DNA of 64,000 nt from Gp1-AA145 sp963757135 (GCA_963757135.1 CAVWQE010000006.1:186001-250000), one strand, 5' to 3'; counted from the stretch's first letter, positions 36,150-44,947 are shown. The notes: a model not told the origin generated them from the letters alone. A program made the numbers and translations.

Positions 36150-36868
36150 CAAACTTCAATCGGCGCGGGTTCATGTTCGGATGGGAAAGAATTAATGGAG
36201 CACCCAAATGTCTGGGGCTGATCTCAGTGCTACTGGCGGGCCTCTGCTTGCCGGTTCGCGCTCAGTCCGGTTCCCCAGCCCAGCCCCCGCAACGCAAGAC
36301 TAGTACTCCTTACACTGGCGATCTCTCGATTTTCGATTCTCCAGGGCGCGATGAGCGCCTGCAGATCAACCGGGTGATGGATACGCTTGGTATCGAGCCC
36401 GGAAAGACCGTTGCCGATATCGGCGCAGGATCAGGCTGGTTCACCGTGCGCGCGGCTCGCCGCGTAACCGGCTCGGGAACAGTTTATGCAGTGGACATCA
36501 ACCCGGAAGCAATTCAATACATTGATGGGCGCGCGAAAAAAGAGCAGCTCCAGAACATCAAAACGATCCTCAGCAAACCTGACGATCCACAAATCCCGGC
36601 TCACAGCATCGACGCAGTGCTACTGCTCAAGACGTACCACGAGGTAGCCCGTCCAGTTGTTCTACTTAAGAACCTGCGCTCATCGCTTAAACCGGGGGCC
36701 AAGGTTGGCATTATTGATCGCAACGGCAACGGAACAGATCACGGCGTCAGTAAGAACATTGTTATTCGCGAAGCCACCCAGGCGGGATACGAACTGCGGG
36801 ACTCACAGGATTTCGTGAAGGGCGACGGCATGGATTATTTCCTCATCTTCACTGCCAAGCCGGACTAG
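36146..36868 (+). CDS. Exported SAM-dependent methyltransferase-like protein
   Basis: 240 residues; ATG overlaps the previous stop (ATGA), so it belongs to the cassette A operon. The N-terminus has RRGFMF followed at about 24-40 by a hydrophobic segment (LISVLLAGLCLPVRAQ), a signal peptide. The body is a class I methyltransferase: VADIGAGSGWFTVRAA (motif I), VYAVDINPEA (motif II), SIDAVLLLKTYHEV (motif IV), LKPGAKVGIID. Such proteins with export signals occur in Acidobacteriota and Planctomycetes, but the source of SAM outside the cytosol is unexplained. Substrate unknown. Confidence 0.85.
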   Translation: MTNFNRRGFMFGWERINGAPKCLGLISVLLAGLCLPVRAQSGSPAQPPQRKTSTPYTGDLSIFDSPGRDERLQINRVMDTLGIEPGKTVADIGAGSGWFTVRAARRVTGSGTVYAVDINPEAIQYIDGRAKKEQLQNIKTILSKPDDPQIPAHSIDAVLLLKTYHEVARPVVLLKNLRSSLKPGAKVGIIDRNGNGTDHGVSKNIVIREATQAGYELRDSQDFVKGDGMDYFLIFTAKPD

Positions 36869-36907
36869 GCTCCAGGGTTCCTAATCCTCAAGCCGCTCGA
36901 AGCGCTG

Positions 36908-38461
36908 TTACCAGGGAGTCTTAGCGGGCCCGGACATCTGATTCTTTATTGAGGGTTTGCCGACAGCTTGAACGAACAAGCTGCCGCTGGCCAGTCTATA
37001 GGAACCCAAATCGAGCGCATGGACGCCGACGGCTGGTTGGTCCAGTTCCACAAGGTTCTGGTTGTCGGAACTGAAATACACGACATAGTGATCTACGGTA
37101 TTTTCATTCCCCTTCACATTCCATTGCAGGAGTGTGCCGGAAACCGAAGCGGAAACGCTAAGGCAGTTATCGATTCCGGATTCGAGCTCTGTCCCTTCCT
37201 CGTAATCATTCCAAGTCACCAGTTGCAACATCGGAAGCTGGGTACCGGAGTTGTAGTAGCTGTTGAGCTTGGTAAAGGTCTGCAGCCACGTCTGCCCGCA
37301 CTGCTGTCCGACGATCCGGTTCAGGCTCCATGAAGCTAAAGTGTCATTAAAACCCTTGTACCCCGCGCCCCACGACATCTGCTGCGGAGCTTGCAACGCG
37401 GCGTTGTAAAACTTGGTCAGGTAGTCCATCCCATAGACCGTGGAAGTTGCGTTCATCCAGGAGTAACTGCCGCTGCTGACGGGATGGGTAAATCCTCCTG
37501 CACTCTGAAAGATCCAGGCGATATTGGACGAGGTTGCTGCCCGGATTGCATTCCAGTCCAGAGTGTAATGCTTGTCGAGATCAAACTCGGTGATCAGCGG
37601 TTTTCCATTCCAGGTAGCATAGGCGGGTAAAGTTGCGTAATGCTGCAGTACATAGTTCGTCAGATAAATCATCGTCTGCTGCGCATTGCAACCCGAGCAC
37701 GGGCTGAGCGATACCGCGCCCTTATCAATCATGATCATTACTTTGAAAGTGGGAGTGCTTTGAGCGGCTGCGAGCCAGGCCAGGGTGGTAGGCTCTGTGG
37801 GATCAGCCGGCCCATACCAATCGATCACCACGCCGTTGATCCCGCGGCTCACCATGTCGTTCAGTTGCCGGTTGACTTCAGTCGGATCCCACGAAACGTA
37901 TCCCACTTTCATGTGGCGCTTGTCCCCGAACCAGGGCTGCAATTCGGCATATACCTCCGTACTGGCGCCGGGGTACAAGAGCGAATGAATATCTACCTTG
38001 CTGACGTTTGTCGCGCCCAAGTTGCCATTGGTCTGAGAAATAAAAGCATCCGCTGCACTGGTGTTGTTTCCGGTCTGCCCTGCCAGGGTCGTGGTGGCGC
38101 CAGTGGGAGGCACGGTGACTGGCTGAACAGTGACGGCCACGTGCGTCCATGCCGAACTCTTGCAATTGTCCCATTCCTGAACCACGGTATCGTACGTACC
38201 AGGAGCCAGCTTGAGCACAGTATCCAGCTTGGCCCCCCGCACCACGTAAACGCGCTTGTACGGCGCGGTATAGATCCCCATCGCCGAAATTCCCTTCGAG
38301 CAGGTTGTGGTCGCAGTCGCCGTGTAATGGATTGAGCCCGAAGATAAGGTTGCCGTCGGCGAGGTTACCGTCACTTTTCCGGTAGCCGTCGAAGCGTGGG
38401 CGGTAGCCGTTGAAATTGCGACAAGGAGAAAGAGCAGCCAGACGCAGAAAGTTGAACGCAT
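36908..38461 (-). CDS. Secreted GH71/GH99-like glycosidase with fibronectin-like ends
   Basis: 517 residues, signal peptide about 1-23. An Ig-like N-terminal domain (about 28-110; GKVTVTSPTATLSSGSIHYT), then a TIM barrel (about 150-430): VYAELQPWFG, VGYVSWDPTEVNRQLNDMVS, GINGVVIDWYGP, KVMIMIDKGA, WNGKPLITEFD, MLQLVTWNDYEEGTELE. The GY-S-D and WNDYEEGTELE motifs are those of GH71 (alpha-1,3-glucanase) and GH99-like enzymes. A C-terminal beta domain follows (about 435-510). Likely cuts an alpha-glucan or similar glycan outside the cell. Confidence 0.82.
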   Translation of the reverse strand: MRSTFCVWLLFLLVAISTATAHASTATGKVTVTSPTATLSSGSIHYTATATTTCSKGISAMGIYTAPYKRVYVVRGAKLDTVLKLAPGTYDTVVQEWDNCKSSAWTHVAVTVQPVTVPPTGATTTLAGQTGNNTSAADAFISQTNGNLGATNVSKVDIHSLLYPGASTEVYAELQPWFGDKRHMKVGYVSWDPTEVNRQLNDMVSRGINGVVIDWYGPADPTEPTTLAWLAAAQSTPTFKVMIMIDKGAVSLSPCSGCNAQQTMIYLTNYVLQHYATLPAYATWNGKPLITEFDLDKHYTLDWNAIRAATSSNIAWIFQSAGGFTHPVSSGSYSWMNATSTVYGMDYLTKFYNAALQAPQQMSWGAGYKGFNDTLASWSLNRIVGQQCGQTWLQTFTKLNSYYNSGTQLPMLQLVTWNDYEEGTELESGIDNCLSVSASVSGTLLQWNVKGNENTVDHYVVYFSSDNQNLVELDQPAVGVHALDLGSYRLASGSLFVQAVGKPSIKNQMSGPAKTPW

Positions 38462-38766
38462 TACAGCCTCAGAGTCGTCGGGAATGAGAAAGCCCGCTTA
38501 AATCGCGTACTCTGCGAACTTCAGCGACAGTATGTGTCAGTGAGGAGTTTTTCAAAAGTAACGAAGGTGAATGACCAAAAGGTGTTTCAGATTGCTGACG
38601 CGCGAGCTATGAAGAGCTCAAAGCTCGGGATTGTGTATTTCACGCCAAGACGGGAATACAATCTAATGACCCGTTTGCGGAGAGGCACGGCACGTTATAA
38701 AGGAGTGATGGCGAAAACGTAAACTTGGGGCCGATGAATTGGCAAATTCTCAATGCGTGCTGAATC
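38462..38766. other. Intergenic region, no convincing gene
   Basis: About 300 bp. GTGTCAGTGAGGAG at 38533 resembles the right half of the dispersed repeat weakly. A 62-residue frame from 38534 looks like noise. Confidence 0.3.
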
Positions 38767-38958
38767 ATGCAGCAGCCGATCAAAGAACGTATTGCCAAGT
38801 TGCGTGAGGAGATCGCGCAGATCAGGGAAGCGAACCGGTTGTTCGTGCAGGGTGGCAGCAAGAGTGCTGTGGCAGCGGCGGATCAGGAACGCCGATTGCA
38901 GAGATTGCAGGAAATCATGGACGAGTTGATGTCGCTGACCGATTGGAAAAAAGTGTGA
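38767..38958 (+). CDS. Small coiled-coil protein
   Basis: 63 residues starting MQQPIKERIAKLREEIAQIR. Heptad-like spacing of hydrophobic residues through the whole length, ending RRLQRLQEIMDELMSLTDWK. Short proteins of this composition occur widely in Acidobacteriota and some Proteobacteria as conserved hypotheticals. No signal peptide. Function unknown. Confidence 0.7.
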   Translation: MQQPIKERIAKLREEIAQIREANRLFVQGGSKSAVAAADQERRLQRLQEIMDELMSLTDWKKV

Positions 38959-39126
38959 CCAGCGACTTGCAAGAATAATAGGCGCTCCAGAGGGCACCTC
39001 GAATGTCTTCCGAAATTCGGAATGCGCTCACGGCAGAAAAAGTTCGCAGAACTCCAGGCCACCCTTGGTTCAGCATTTCCAAGGAATGCAGATTTATGCA
39101 GATCAGCGATGTTTGGGTGAAACCGG

Positions 39127-39396
39127 TTATTTCAGATGCTTGTTGACCGCCTTGGTCATCTGAAACATGTCCAACTTCTTGGCGCCAAAAACTGGTTGTA
39201 GCTTGTCGTCTGCGATGATTTCACGTTTGTTCTGCGGATTCTGAAGTTTGTGCTTTTTGATGTGGGCCCAAATCTTTTTCGTGACCTCACTTCTGGGCAG
39301 CGGCTCTGAACCGACAACTGCGGCTAGATGCTCTGACGGCTGCATCGGCTTCATAAAGGCGCTGTTGGTCTTTGCTTTACCTGCGGCTTTTGCCAT
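39127..39396 (-). CDS. SWIB/MDM2 domain protein
   Basis: 89 residues; GGGAG lies upstream of the ATG at 39396. A lysine-rich N-terminus (AKAAGKAKTNSAFMKPMQP) precedes a SWIB domain (about 20-88): LAAVVGSEPLPRSEVTKKIW, HKLQNPQNKREIIADDKLQP, MFQMTKAVNKHLK. SWIB domains are common in eukaryotic chromatin remodellers and occur as single-domain proteins in several bacteria, where they may affect DNA packing or topology; the bacterial role is unclear. Confidence 0.92.
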   Translation of the reverse strand: MAKAAGKAKTNSAFMKPMQPSEHLAAVVGSEPLPRSEVTKKIWAHIKKHKLQNPQNKREIIADDKLQPVFGAKKLDMFQMTKAVNKHLK

Positions 39397-39560
39397 TTCT
39401 CTTCTCCCTGGAAATCAATTTGAACCAGTCGAATTGTAGCGGAATTGGCTGTGAAATGTCGGCGTCCTACTGGACGACGTTTCCAAGGAGTAAACCTGTG
39501 CATTAAAGGAGGCGAGCAGAAGCATGCGAAAGTGCACGTCTTCTGGCTTTAAACCAAGAC

Positions 39561-39770
39561 CTAAGCGCTGACTGAGACCGAAACCAGCTCGGGAGTGCAA
39601 CGCGAGGTCTGAAGAGATTTGATGGCATCCTCGGCCGTCAACCTTCCCATCAGCAGCGCTAACTTGCGGTTGGTTGTGGTCTGGATGGGAGTCCGATCAA
39701 GCCGCTGCACAAATGCAGGAGCATGCATCCCGCTTCGGCTCAATTTCACAAGGAATTTAGTGTTTTTCAT
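39561..39770 (-). CDS. Small hypothetical protein
   Basis: 69 residues from the ATG at 39770 (KNTKFLVKLSRSGMHAPAFV, QRLDRTPIQTTTNRKLALLM, GRLTAEDAIKSLQTSRCTPE). Basic and Thr/Ser rich, no signal peptide. No clear ribosome binding site on the minus strand. It reads like a genuine small conserved protein, but the call is weak. Confidence 0.4.
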   Translation of the reverse strand: MKNTKFLVKLSRSGMHAPAFVQRLDRTPIQTTTNRKLALLMGRLTAEDAIKSLQTSRCTPELVSVSVSA

Positions 39771-40207
39771 AGGAGGGTTGGTAATTCCATTGTACTCCGA
39801 TAATGGTGCATCCGCCAGGAATCGAGGCGATATCGGACGATTTCTTTTGGTCGAGGGACCGACTGCCGCAAACTTAGCCTCGCAGGTCAATGAGCGATAT
39901 GGGGATTTATCAGCAGTTGAGAATGCAATCGCATGCCCCACCAATTAAATCCCATTGGTGGAATCGGGCCGACCACTGATTTCGTGCGGGGAATGGCAAA
40001 GCGCCAAATCTCGCAGCCCGCCGGATGCATCCAACATGCGGCATTTAGCCTTGGCATAATCTTCGCAATACTCTACAAATCTCTACACCTACCCCTCGGT
40101 TCCCCGGCATATACTGCCTTCAGCTGATCCTGCGCCAGCACCAGCATCAGTAGAAGATTGGCCCCAAGACTCGCACTTCAGCGACGCATTACAGCGGGAG
40201 GATCGTC
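39771..40207. other. Intergenic region with a degenerate dispersed repeat
   Basis: Copy at about 39866-39920: GCCGCAAACTTAGCCTCGCA (decayed left half), then GTCAATGAGCGATATGGGGA and TTTATCAGCAGTTG (well kept right half). No gene seen. Confidence 0.45.
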
Positions 40208-40741
40208 ATGAAGGCAGCTTCGATCGTGATCCTGTTCGCAACATTTTCATTCGCTCAAAACCCATCTCACGCCGCCGCCCTCAACGCTGCGTGCGGCCCG
40301 CATGACATCGAATTCGACACTCAAGCGATTAGGAACCAGCCTCTCCCGCAAATCGAGGCAGGCAAGAGCCAGGTCTATGTGGTCGAAGTGTTCGACAAGG
40401 TGGTAGGTCAAATCAGCCGCCCAACCTTGCGAGTGGGGATTGACGGCGCGTGGGTCGGCGCCGCCAAAGGCGACTCCTACATATCGTTCTCAGTCGATCC
40501 CGGCGAGCACCATCTCTGCACCCGCTGGCAATCGCGCTGGAAGCGGTATTCGAATGAGGCCGCGTTCACCAGCTTCACCGCAGATCCGGGAAAGGTTTAC
40601 TATTTCCGCGCCCGCATCGCGGAGTACGGCGCCTCCGGCGGAGCTTCGAACTTCTCGCTCGACCTAGAACCCTTGAACGGAGACGAAGGCAAATACCTGG
40701 TCGCCTCCTCCGTCTTAAGCACCTCCCAGCCTAAAAAATAG
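40208..40741 (+). CDS. DUF2846-like secreted protein
   Basis: 177 residues, ATG 40208 with GGGAGGA upstream. Signal peptide about 1-17. The core (SQVYVVEVFDKVVGQ, LRVGIDGAWVGAAKGDSYIS, SVDPGEHHLCTRW, TADPGKVYYFRARI) is the DUF2846 pattern of a beta-sandwich envelope protein whose members are often lipoproteins. No lipobox here. Function unknown. Confidence 0.8.
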   Translation: MKAASIVILFATFSFAQNPSHAAALNAACGPHDIEFDTQAIRNQPLPQIEAGKSQVYVVEVFDKVVGQISRPTLRVGIDGAWVGAAKGDSYISFSVDPGEHHLCTRWQSRWKRYSNEAAFTSFTADPGKVYYFRARIAEYGASGGASNFSLDLEPLNGDEGKYLVASSVLSTSQPKK

Positions 40742-41121
40742 CAGCGTATCGGTACGTGCGTCGCATCTCTCGGCGAATCGACCAGAATCTTGGCGGGAAA
40801 CACAAACATTGCAGCCAGAGCAAACATGACGCGATAACGTCAATCGTGCGAATGAGCTTCGCCGATTTAGGGAGTGGGCACTTGCGCGAGGCCCATAGCC
40901 TCGCCTGCTAAGCACAATTGTTGCGCTCACGGCCCGTGCCAGAAAGATGTTGTTAACAGTGCTTTGCGCAAGTGTGCGCTTTTACTTCGCCTTTTTCCGT
41001 GTCAATGAGCGACATCGGGATTTTGCATCAGTTATCGTCTGGAGAGAGCTCACTCTTCCCAGCAAAACCTGCGCCCGGTGCTCCACGTATAGCGGCCTGT
41101 CCTGGTGGTAAAGTTGGCCTC
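40742..41121. other. Intergenic region with dispersed repeat copy 4
   Basis: About 380 bp. Full copy of the repeat at 40966-41033: GCGCAAGTGTGCGC, TTTTACTTCGCC, then GTCAATGAGCGACATCGGGA and ATCAGTTATCG. It ends about 90 bp before the metalloprotease start. No gene seen. Confidence 0.55.
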
Positions 41122-41508
41122 ATGGCCGACGCCACGAATCCCGAAAGCTTTCAGGAGATTGTGGAGTGGGCGTACAGCACCCTGCCGCAGAAGATCAAGG
41201 AACTGCCAGATTTCCCCGGCATTCAAGTGGTTGACGAGCCTCCTACAGAGGTATTGGAGGACATATCGAACAGAAAGAAATGGCGCCGTGGAACCGAGTT
41301 ATTGGGGTTGTACAGCGGCACCTTGAGGACGAAACGGTCGTACAGCCAGGTAGACCATGCCCCCGATTTGATATTTGTTTTTCGTGGCCCCATTCTGCGC
41401 TGTTCAAAAGGAGATTTGCGGGCCGAAGTGAAACGGGTGGTCTGGCATGAGGTCGCGCACTGGCTCGGCTACGAAACCGAGGAGCAAGTGAAGGCCTTGG
41501 GTTTATGA
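41122..41508 (+). CDS. Minimal zincin-like metalloprotease
   Basis: 128 residues from the ATG at 41122; a longer frame (from 40972) begins inside the dispersed repeat and is unlikely. The sequence FQEIVEWAYSTLPQKIKELP, then DLIFVFRGPILRC and VWHEVAHWLGYETEEQVKAL is that of the Zincin_1 family, small proteins with HExxHxxG as the zinc and catalytic motif (HEVAHWLG). No signal peptide, so cytosolic. Native substrate unknown; usually a single gene without operon partners. Directly downstream lies an IS110 element. Confidence 0.85.
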   Translation: MADATNPESFQEIVEWAYSTLPQKIKELPDFPGIQVVDEPPTEVLEDISNRKKWRRGTELLGLYSGTLRTKRSYSQVDHAPDLIFVFRGPILRCSKGDLRAEVKRVVWHEVAHWLGYETEEQVKALGL

Positions 41509-41588
41509 GCCGCCCCCAACTCGTCGCGATTGGACTGTCGCCTCAAAGCGCGAACTACGGTTGTGAGTGTAATGATTCGATAACAATG

Positions 41589-41656
41589 TCGGCTCCCTGG
41601 CCCGAGTAGACTTTGGAGGCGCAAACCAACCAAAGGGCTCGGAGGAAAGGAGCCGA
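41589..41656 (+). promoter_or_regulatory. Nested hairpin sequestering the transposase ribosome binding site
   Basis: Three nested inverted pairs: TCGGCTCC (41589) with GGAGCCGA (41649), CCGAG (41602) with CTCGG (41638), CTTTGG (41611) with CCAAAG (41630). The Shine-Dalgarno AAGGAG (41647-41652) for the ATG at 41659 is inside the outer stem. It could limit translation or be part of the left-end RNA (bridge RNA) of IS110 elements. Confidence 0.5.
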
Positions 41657-41658
41657 AC

Positions 41659-42705
41659 ATGCTGATTATAGGTTGTGACTATCATCCGGGCTTCCAGCAA
41701 ATTGCATGGGTGGATACAGACACTGGAGAGTGCGGCGAACGGCGGCTGAGTCATCGCGAAGAAGCCGAGCAGTTTTACGGCGTGCTCGAGGCGCGGAGGG
41801 TGCGGGTGGGAATGGAAGCCAGCGGGCACTCGCGCTGGTTCGAGCGTTTGCTGACAGGCCTGCAGTTCGAGTTGTGGATCGGGGACGCAGCCGAGATCCG
41901 CACGAAACGGGTGCGCAAGCAGAAGACCGACCGCCAGGATGCGCAGTTGTTGCTACGACTGATGATCGAAGACCGCTTCCCGCGAATCTGGGTACCCGAT
42001 GCGGAGAATCGCGATCTGCGGCAACTGTTGTGGCATCGGCATCGGCTGGTGCAGATGCGCACGCGGGTGATGAATCAGTTGCATGTGGTGGCGCTCAACG
42101 AAGGTCTGCGTCGCAAGAAGGCGTTGTGGCGAGCCGCCGGCCGCAAGGAACTGGAGTCGATCGCATTGGCGCCTTGGGCCACGCGCCGACGCCAGGACTT
42201 GCTTCACTTACTCGATCAACTCACGCCGAAGATCCAAGAGCTGACGCGTGCGCTGGAAGAGGAAGTGGAGAAGCGTCCGGTGACGCGACGGTTGGCGACA
42301 CATCCCGGAGTCGGTCCGCTGACCGCCCTGGCCTTCGAGTTGGTGATTGGAACGCCGGAACGTTTTCACTGCGGGAAGCAGATCGCCAGTTACGTGGGAC
42401 TGGTTCCATCAGAAGAGTCCAGTGGCGATCGGCGTCGACTGGGACACATCAGCAAACAAGGCAACGCTCTGCTGCGCTTTCTGCTAGTGGAAGCGGCACA
42501 GGTCACAGTACGGAGCCAGCCCGAGTGGCGCAGTACGTTTTTCCACCTCGCCATGCGGCGAGGGCGGAAGATCGCCAAGGTTGCCATGGCCCGCAAGCTG
42601 GCGGTGCATCTGTACTGGATGTGGCGGCAAGGCTGCGATTACGGCCTGTTGCATAAGTTCGGTTCGCACGCGGGAGAGCCTGGAAATCCCTATGGTGTGC
42701 AGTAA
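41659..42705 (+). CDS. IS110-family transposase 1
   Basis: 348 residues. RuvC-like DEDD domain: IIGCDYHPGFQQIAWVD (Asp), GMEASGHSRWF (Glu), KTDRQDAQLL (Asp, Asp); coiled middle (about 150-210); C-terminal transposase-IS116/IS110/IS902 domain with HPGVGPLTALAFELVIG, KQIASYVGLVPSEESSG and GHISKQGNALLRFLLVEAAQ, including the serine region. IS110 recombinases are guided by an RNA made from the element's own non-coding end. Full length for the family and without frameshift, so probably active or recently so. Confidence 0.95.
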   Translation: MLIIGCDYHPGFQQIAWVDTDTGECGERRLSHREEAEQFYGVLEARRVRVGMEASGHSRWFERLLTGLQFELWIGDAAEIRTKRVRKQKTDRQDAQLLLRLMIEDRFPRIWVPDAENRDLRQLLWHRHRLVQMRTRVMNQLHVVALNEGLRRKKALWRAAGRKELESIALAPWATRRRQDLLHLLDQLTPKIQELTRALEEEVEKRPVTRRLATHPGVGPLTALAFELVIGTPERFHCGKQIASYVGLVPSEESSGDRRRLGHISKQGNALLRFLLVEAAQVTVRSQPEWRSTFFHLAMRRGRKIAKVAMARKLAVHLYWMWRQGCDYGLLHKFGSHAGEPGNPYGVQ

Positions 42706-42723
42706 ATCACCGACGTAATGATT

Positions 42724-42990
42724 GGGCATCCCGCTCCCCAAAACAGGGGAGTTCGAACATGTAATCATGATCGCAGTCCGTGATCGAAGAGATGGCTGGG
42801 TCGGACCGAGTTCCTGCCCCTAACGATTAGAAGCGAGCCCAGGTTGGAAAGCGCAACGAACTACGAGAGCGAAATGGCGCTCTTCTTTGAGTGCATGCCG
42901 TTGTGCGCTCAAAAAATGTTTGACACCGCCGACATTGTTAGAGATGGAGAGTAGAGTCGAGAACAGGCGCAGTAACTGTAGCCTCCCGGT
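42724..42990. other. Region between the IS110 element and the group II intron
   Basis: About 270 bp. It contains the hairpin CTCCCC-AAAACA-GGGGAG (42734-42751). A minus-strand frame (stop 42820) continues from inside the intron; I see no domain in it. The intron 3' splice site and 3' exon should lie here or just to the right. Confidence 0.35.
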
Positions 42991-43065
42991 GGATATTTCG
43001 ACTTGGCTTTCGCCTCGCCACCTCAGTCCGGTTTGGCTTGGTCCCGTTTCCTGTCCCCGCTCATC

Positions 43066-43098
43066 GAACCGGACTGGCAGATTTCCCGCATCCGGCTC
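43066..43098 (-). ncRNA. Group II intron domain V
   Basis: 33 nt on the minus strand with lower stem GAGCCGGA / TCCGGTTC and an upper hairpin closed by a GAAA loop (GCGG-GAAA-TCTGC). The AGC near the 5' side is the catalytic triad position of domain V. It starts 12 nt after the maturase stop codon. Confidence 0.82.
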
Positions 43099-43109
43099 TC
43101 GGAAAAGAC

Positions 43110-44435
43110 TCACGCTGTCGCCCACGGAAGGCTCGCACTCCGGTGTGGTAGCTGGACCAAGCCATACACGGAGTGAAGAGACGCTTCCGGAAAACGCTTG
43201 TATGCCGGACGCGGCTCGTTGTGTTTGTCGCATAACCACCGACGCAGCCTCCGGCGGGCGTGTATATCGACCGCACTGTAGGCTTTGCTGACTGGCCCCA
43301 GACAGAAGTAGTTGGCCCAACCGATCATCATCCGATTGAGCTTTTCCACGATCGTCTTCGAGTCCTGCCCGACTGTGTCGCGCCCGGTTTCGTCGCTGAT
43401 AGCTCGACAGATGCGTTGCACCCGTTTCTTCGAGGGTACCGTGCCCAGATAGACTCGGCCTCTCCTCATCGAGTAGCACCGCCCGAACGTGTATCCCAGA
43501 AAGTCAAACTTCTCTTCCGGCAGATAACAGACCCGCGTCTTCGTCTCGTTCACCGTTAGCTTCAGCTTCGACATCATCACCCGCATCTCTGCCAGAGCTT
43601 GCTCTGCTCCCACTCGACAGCAGATGACTAGATCATCGGCATAATTAACGATGTACGCTTTCCAACGCTTCTCGTGCCCGAGCTTCTTCCACCCCAGCAC
43701 GAACCGTCGCATGTACAGATTGCTGAGCACAGGACTGATCGGAGACCCTTGTGGAGTCCCTCGACCTTCGTCCCGATTGCGCGTACTCCGATGCTTGTTG
43801 CCACGCTCGTCGGTTTCCTCGACCGGAGCTTCTAACCACATCTTGATCAGATGCAGCATGGCTCCATCGACGACCCTTCGAGCCACCGACCTCATAAGCT
43901 CGGCGTGTGGAACACTATCAAAGTAGCTGCTGAGATCCGCATCAACGATCTGCCCATGACCGGTTTTGATCAGCTTGTGAACATGTTGTACTGCGTCCAG
44001 CGCGCTGCGGTCTGCCCGATAGGCATACTGCTCCGGCTCCAGGTCGGCCTCGAAGATAGGTTCGAGAACCAGTACCGCCGCCGTTTGCACAACCCGATCC
44101 CGGATTGTCGGTATCCCTAACGGTCTCTGCTTCCCATCCGGCTTGGGTATATAAACCCGCCGCACAGGTTGCGGTTGATAGGTTCGACTTTTCAGCTCTT
44201 GCGCCAGTTCATCCAACCATCGCTCCGTGCCGTACTGTTCGATGTCTTCGAAAGTGTGGTTGTCTACTCCCGCGGCTCCGCCGTTAGCTTCACAGCGTTC
44301 GTAGGCATAAGTCAGAACATCCTTTCGATACACCTTGTCGTACAGCGCATAGAAACGAAAGTCAGGTGATTCCTTCGCTTTTGCGTGCAACGCCGTCTGC
44401 AACTTCTGAACACTGGATGGAGTTGTTAGGCTCAT
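43110..44435 (-). CDS. ltrA: Group II intron reverse transcriptase/maturase
   Basis: 441 residues from the ATG at 44435 (GAGGG upstream; a TTG at 44441 is possible). Reverse transcriptase blocks: RRVYIPKPDGKQRPLGIPT, VVQTAAVLVLEPIFE, DADLSSYFDSVPH, GTPQGSPISPVLSNLYM, and the catalytic YADD in VNYADDLVICCR; then KTRVCYLPEEKFDFLGYTFG and the GIIM maturase/X domain (SKTIVEKLNRMMIGWANYFC). The C-terminal HNH endonuclease domain is absent, so the intron would use nicked or single-stranded DNA at replication forks. It splices and retro-homes its own intron. Confidence 0.95.
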   Translation of the reverse strand: MSLTTPSSVQKLQTALHAKAKESPDFRFYALYDKVYRKDVLTYAYERCEANGGAAGVDNHTFEDIEQYGTERWLDELAQELKSRTYQPQPVRRVYIPKPDGKQRPLGIPTIRDRVVQTAAVLVLEPIFEADLEPEQYAYRADRSALDAVQHVHKLIKTGHGQIVDADLSSYFDSVPHAELMRSVARRVVDGAMLHLIKMWLEAPVEETDERGNKHRSTRNRDEGRGTPQGSPISPVLSNLYMRRFVLGWKKLGHEKRWKAYIVNYADDLVICCRVGAEQALAEMRVMMSKLKLTVNETKTRVCYLPEEKFDFLGYTFGRCYSMRRGRVYLGTVPSKKRVQRICRAISDETGRDTVGQDSKTIVEKLNRMMIGWANYFCLGPVSKAYSAVDIHARRRLRRWLCDKHNEPRPAYKRFPEASLHSVYGLVQLPHRSASLPWATA

Positions 44436-44947
44436 CGCCAATCCCTCGGTCCTTTGTTGCTTCTTGCGTCCGTCTTTAACTGAGGTCCCTTCCCTCCGCC
44501 GGAGTTACCCGGCCTCTTCGGTAGTACGGACCTCTCCGCCACCCCACACGGACCGGCCTGTCTCTCGCGAGCTGCCAGTTGATCTATACCGCGACCACCG
44601 CTGGGGCTTCCCGTGTTGCCTCTGGTCTCCTATGCGTACATGCCGTCGCCATTACCCCGGCAGGTTCGATGAAGCTTGTTCGCTCGTCTATCTCCATCGA
44701 CTGCGGCCTTCCCTGTGAAAAAGTCAGGTCGGCTCCTGCAATTACTTTTTCGGGGCCTGCTCAGCGTTCACTCACGTTACGGCCTGCACGCTCGCGGGGT
44801 CGCCTAGCAACCCTCTACACCGAAAGCTCCGACAGCTTCGTTGCCTCCGCTGCCGCTTCGATTGCTACCGGGTGGAGCGAACCAGTTCCCGGGCGGGAGT
44901 TTCACCCGCTGAAGTCCAGCGCCTTTCACGGCGCACTTTTTCGCCAA

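Larger units (their letters stand above)
41569..42723 (+). mobile_element. IS110-family element 1
   Basis: Contains the transposase at 41659-42705. The string GTAATGATT occurs on both sides (41569-41577 and 42715-42723), which could mark the core repeated when IS110 elements insert; they make no inverted-repeat ends and little or no target duplication. The right limit may lie further on. An upstream folded region (41589-41656) and a CTCCCC...GGGGAG hairpin (42734-42751) sit at the two ends. Confidence 0.55.
43000..44936 (-). mobile_element. Group II intron with maturase
   Basis: On the minus strand the intron begins with GTGCG at 44936-44932, the group II 5' consensus, followed by about 500 nt of structured RNA (domains I-III), the maturase gene, and domain V at 43098-43066. 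The 3' end is not resolved; it should fall about 40-90 nt after domain V (near 43000). The 5' junction lies 11 nt past the stop codon of the PhyH gene, so insertion spared that coding sequence. Confidence 0.8.

Noticed and set aside
38534..38722. 62-codon plus-strand frame
   Set aside because: No ribosome binding site and composition like random sequence; overlaps a repeat-like string.
41706..42656. Second long plus-strand frame in the IS110 transposase
   Set aside because: Alternative-frame shadow of a GC-rich gene; Arg/Gly/Ala-rich, no motif.
42820..43479. Long minus-strand frame overlapping the maturase gene end
   Set aside because: It runs out of frame through maturase coding sequence and domain V, and has no domain or ribosome binding site.
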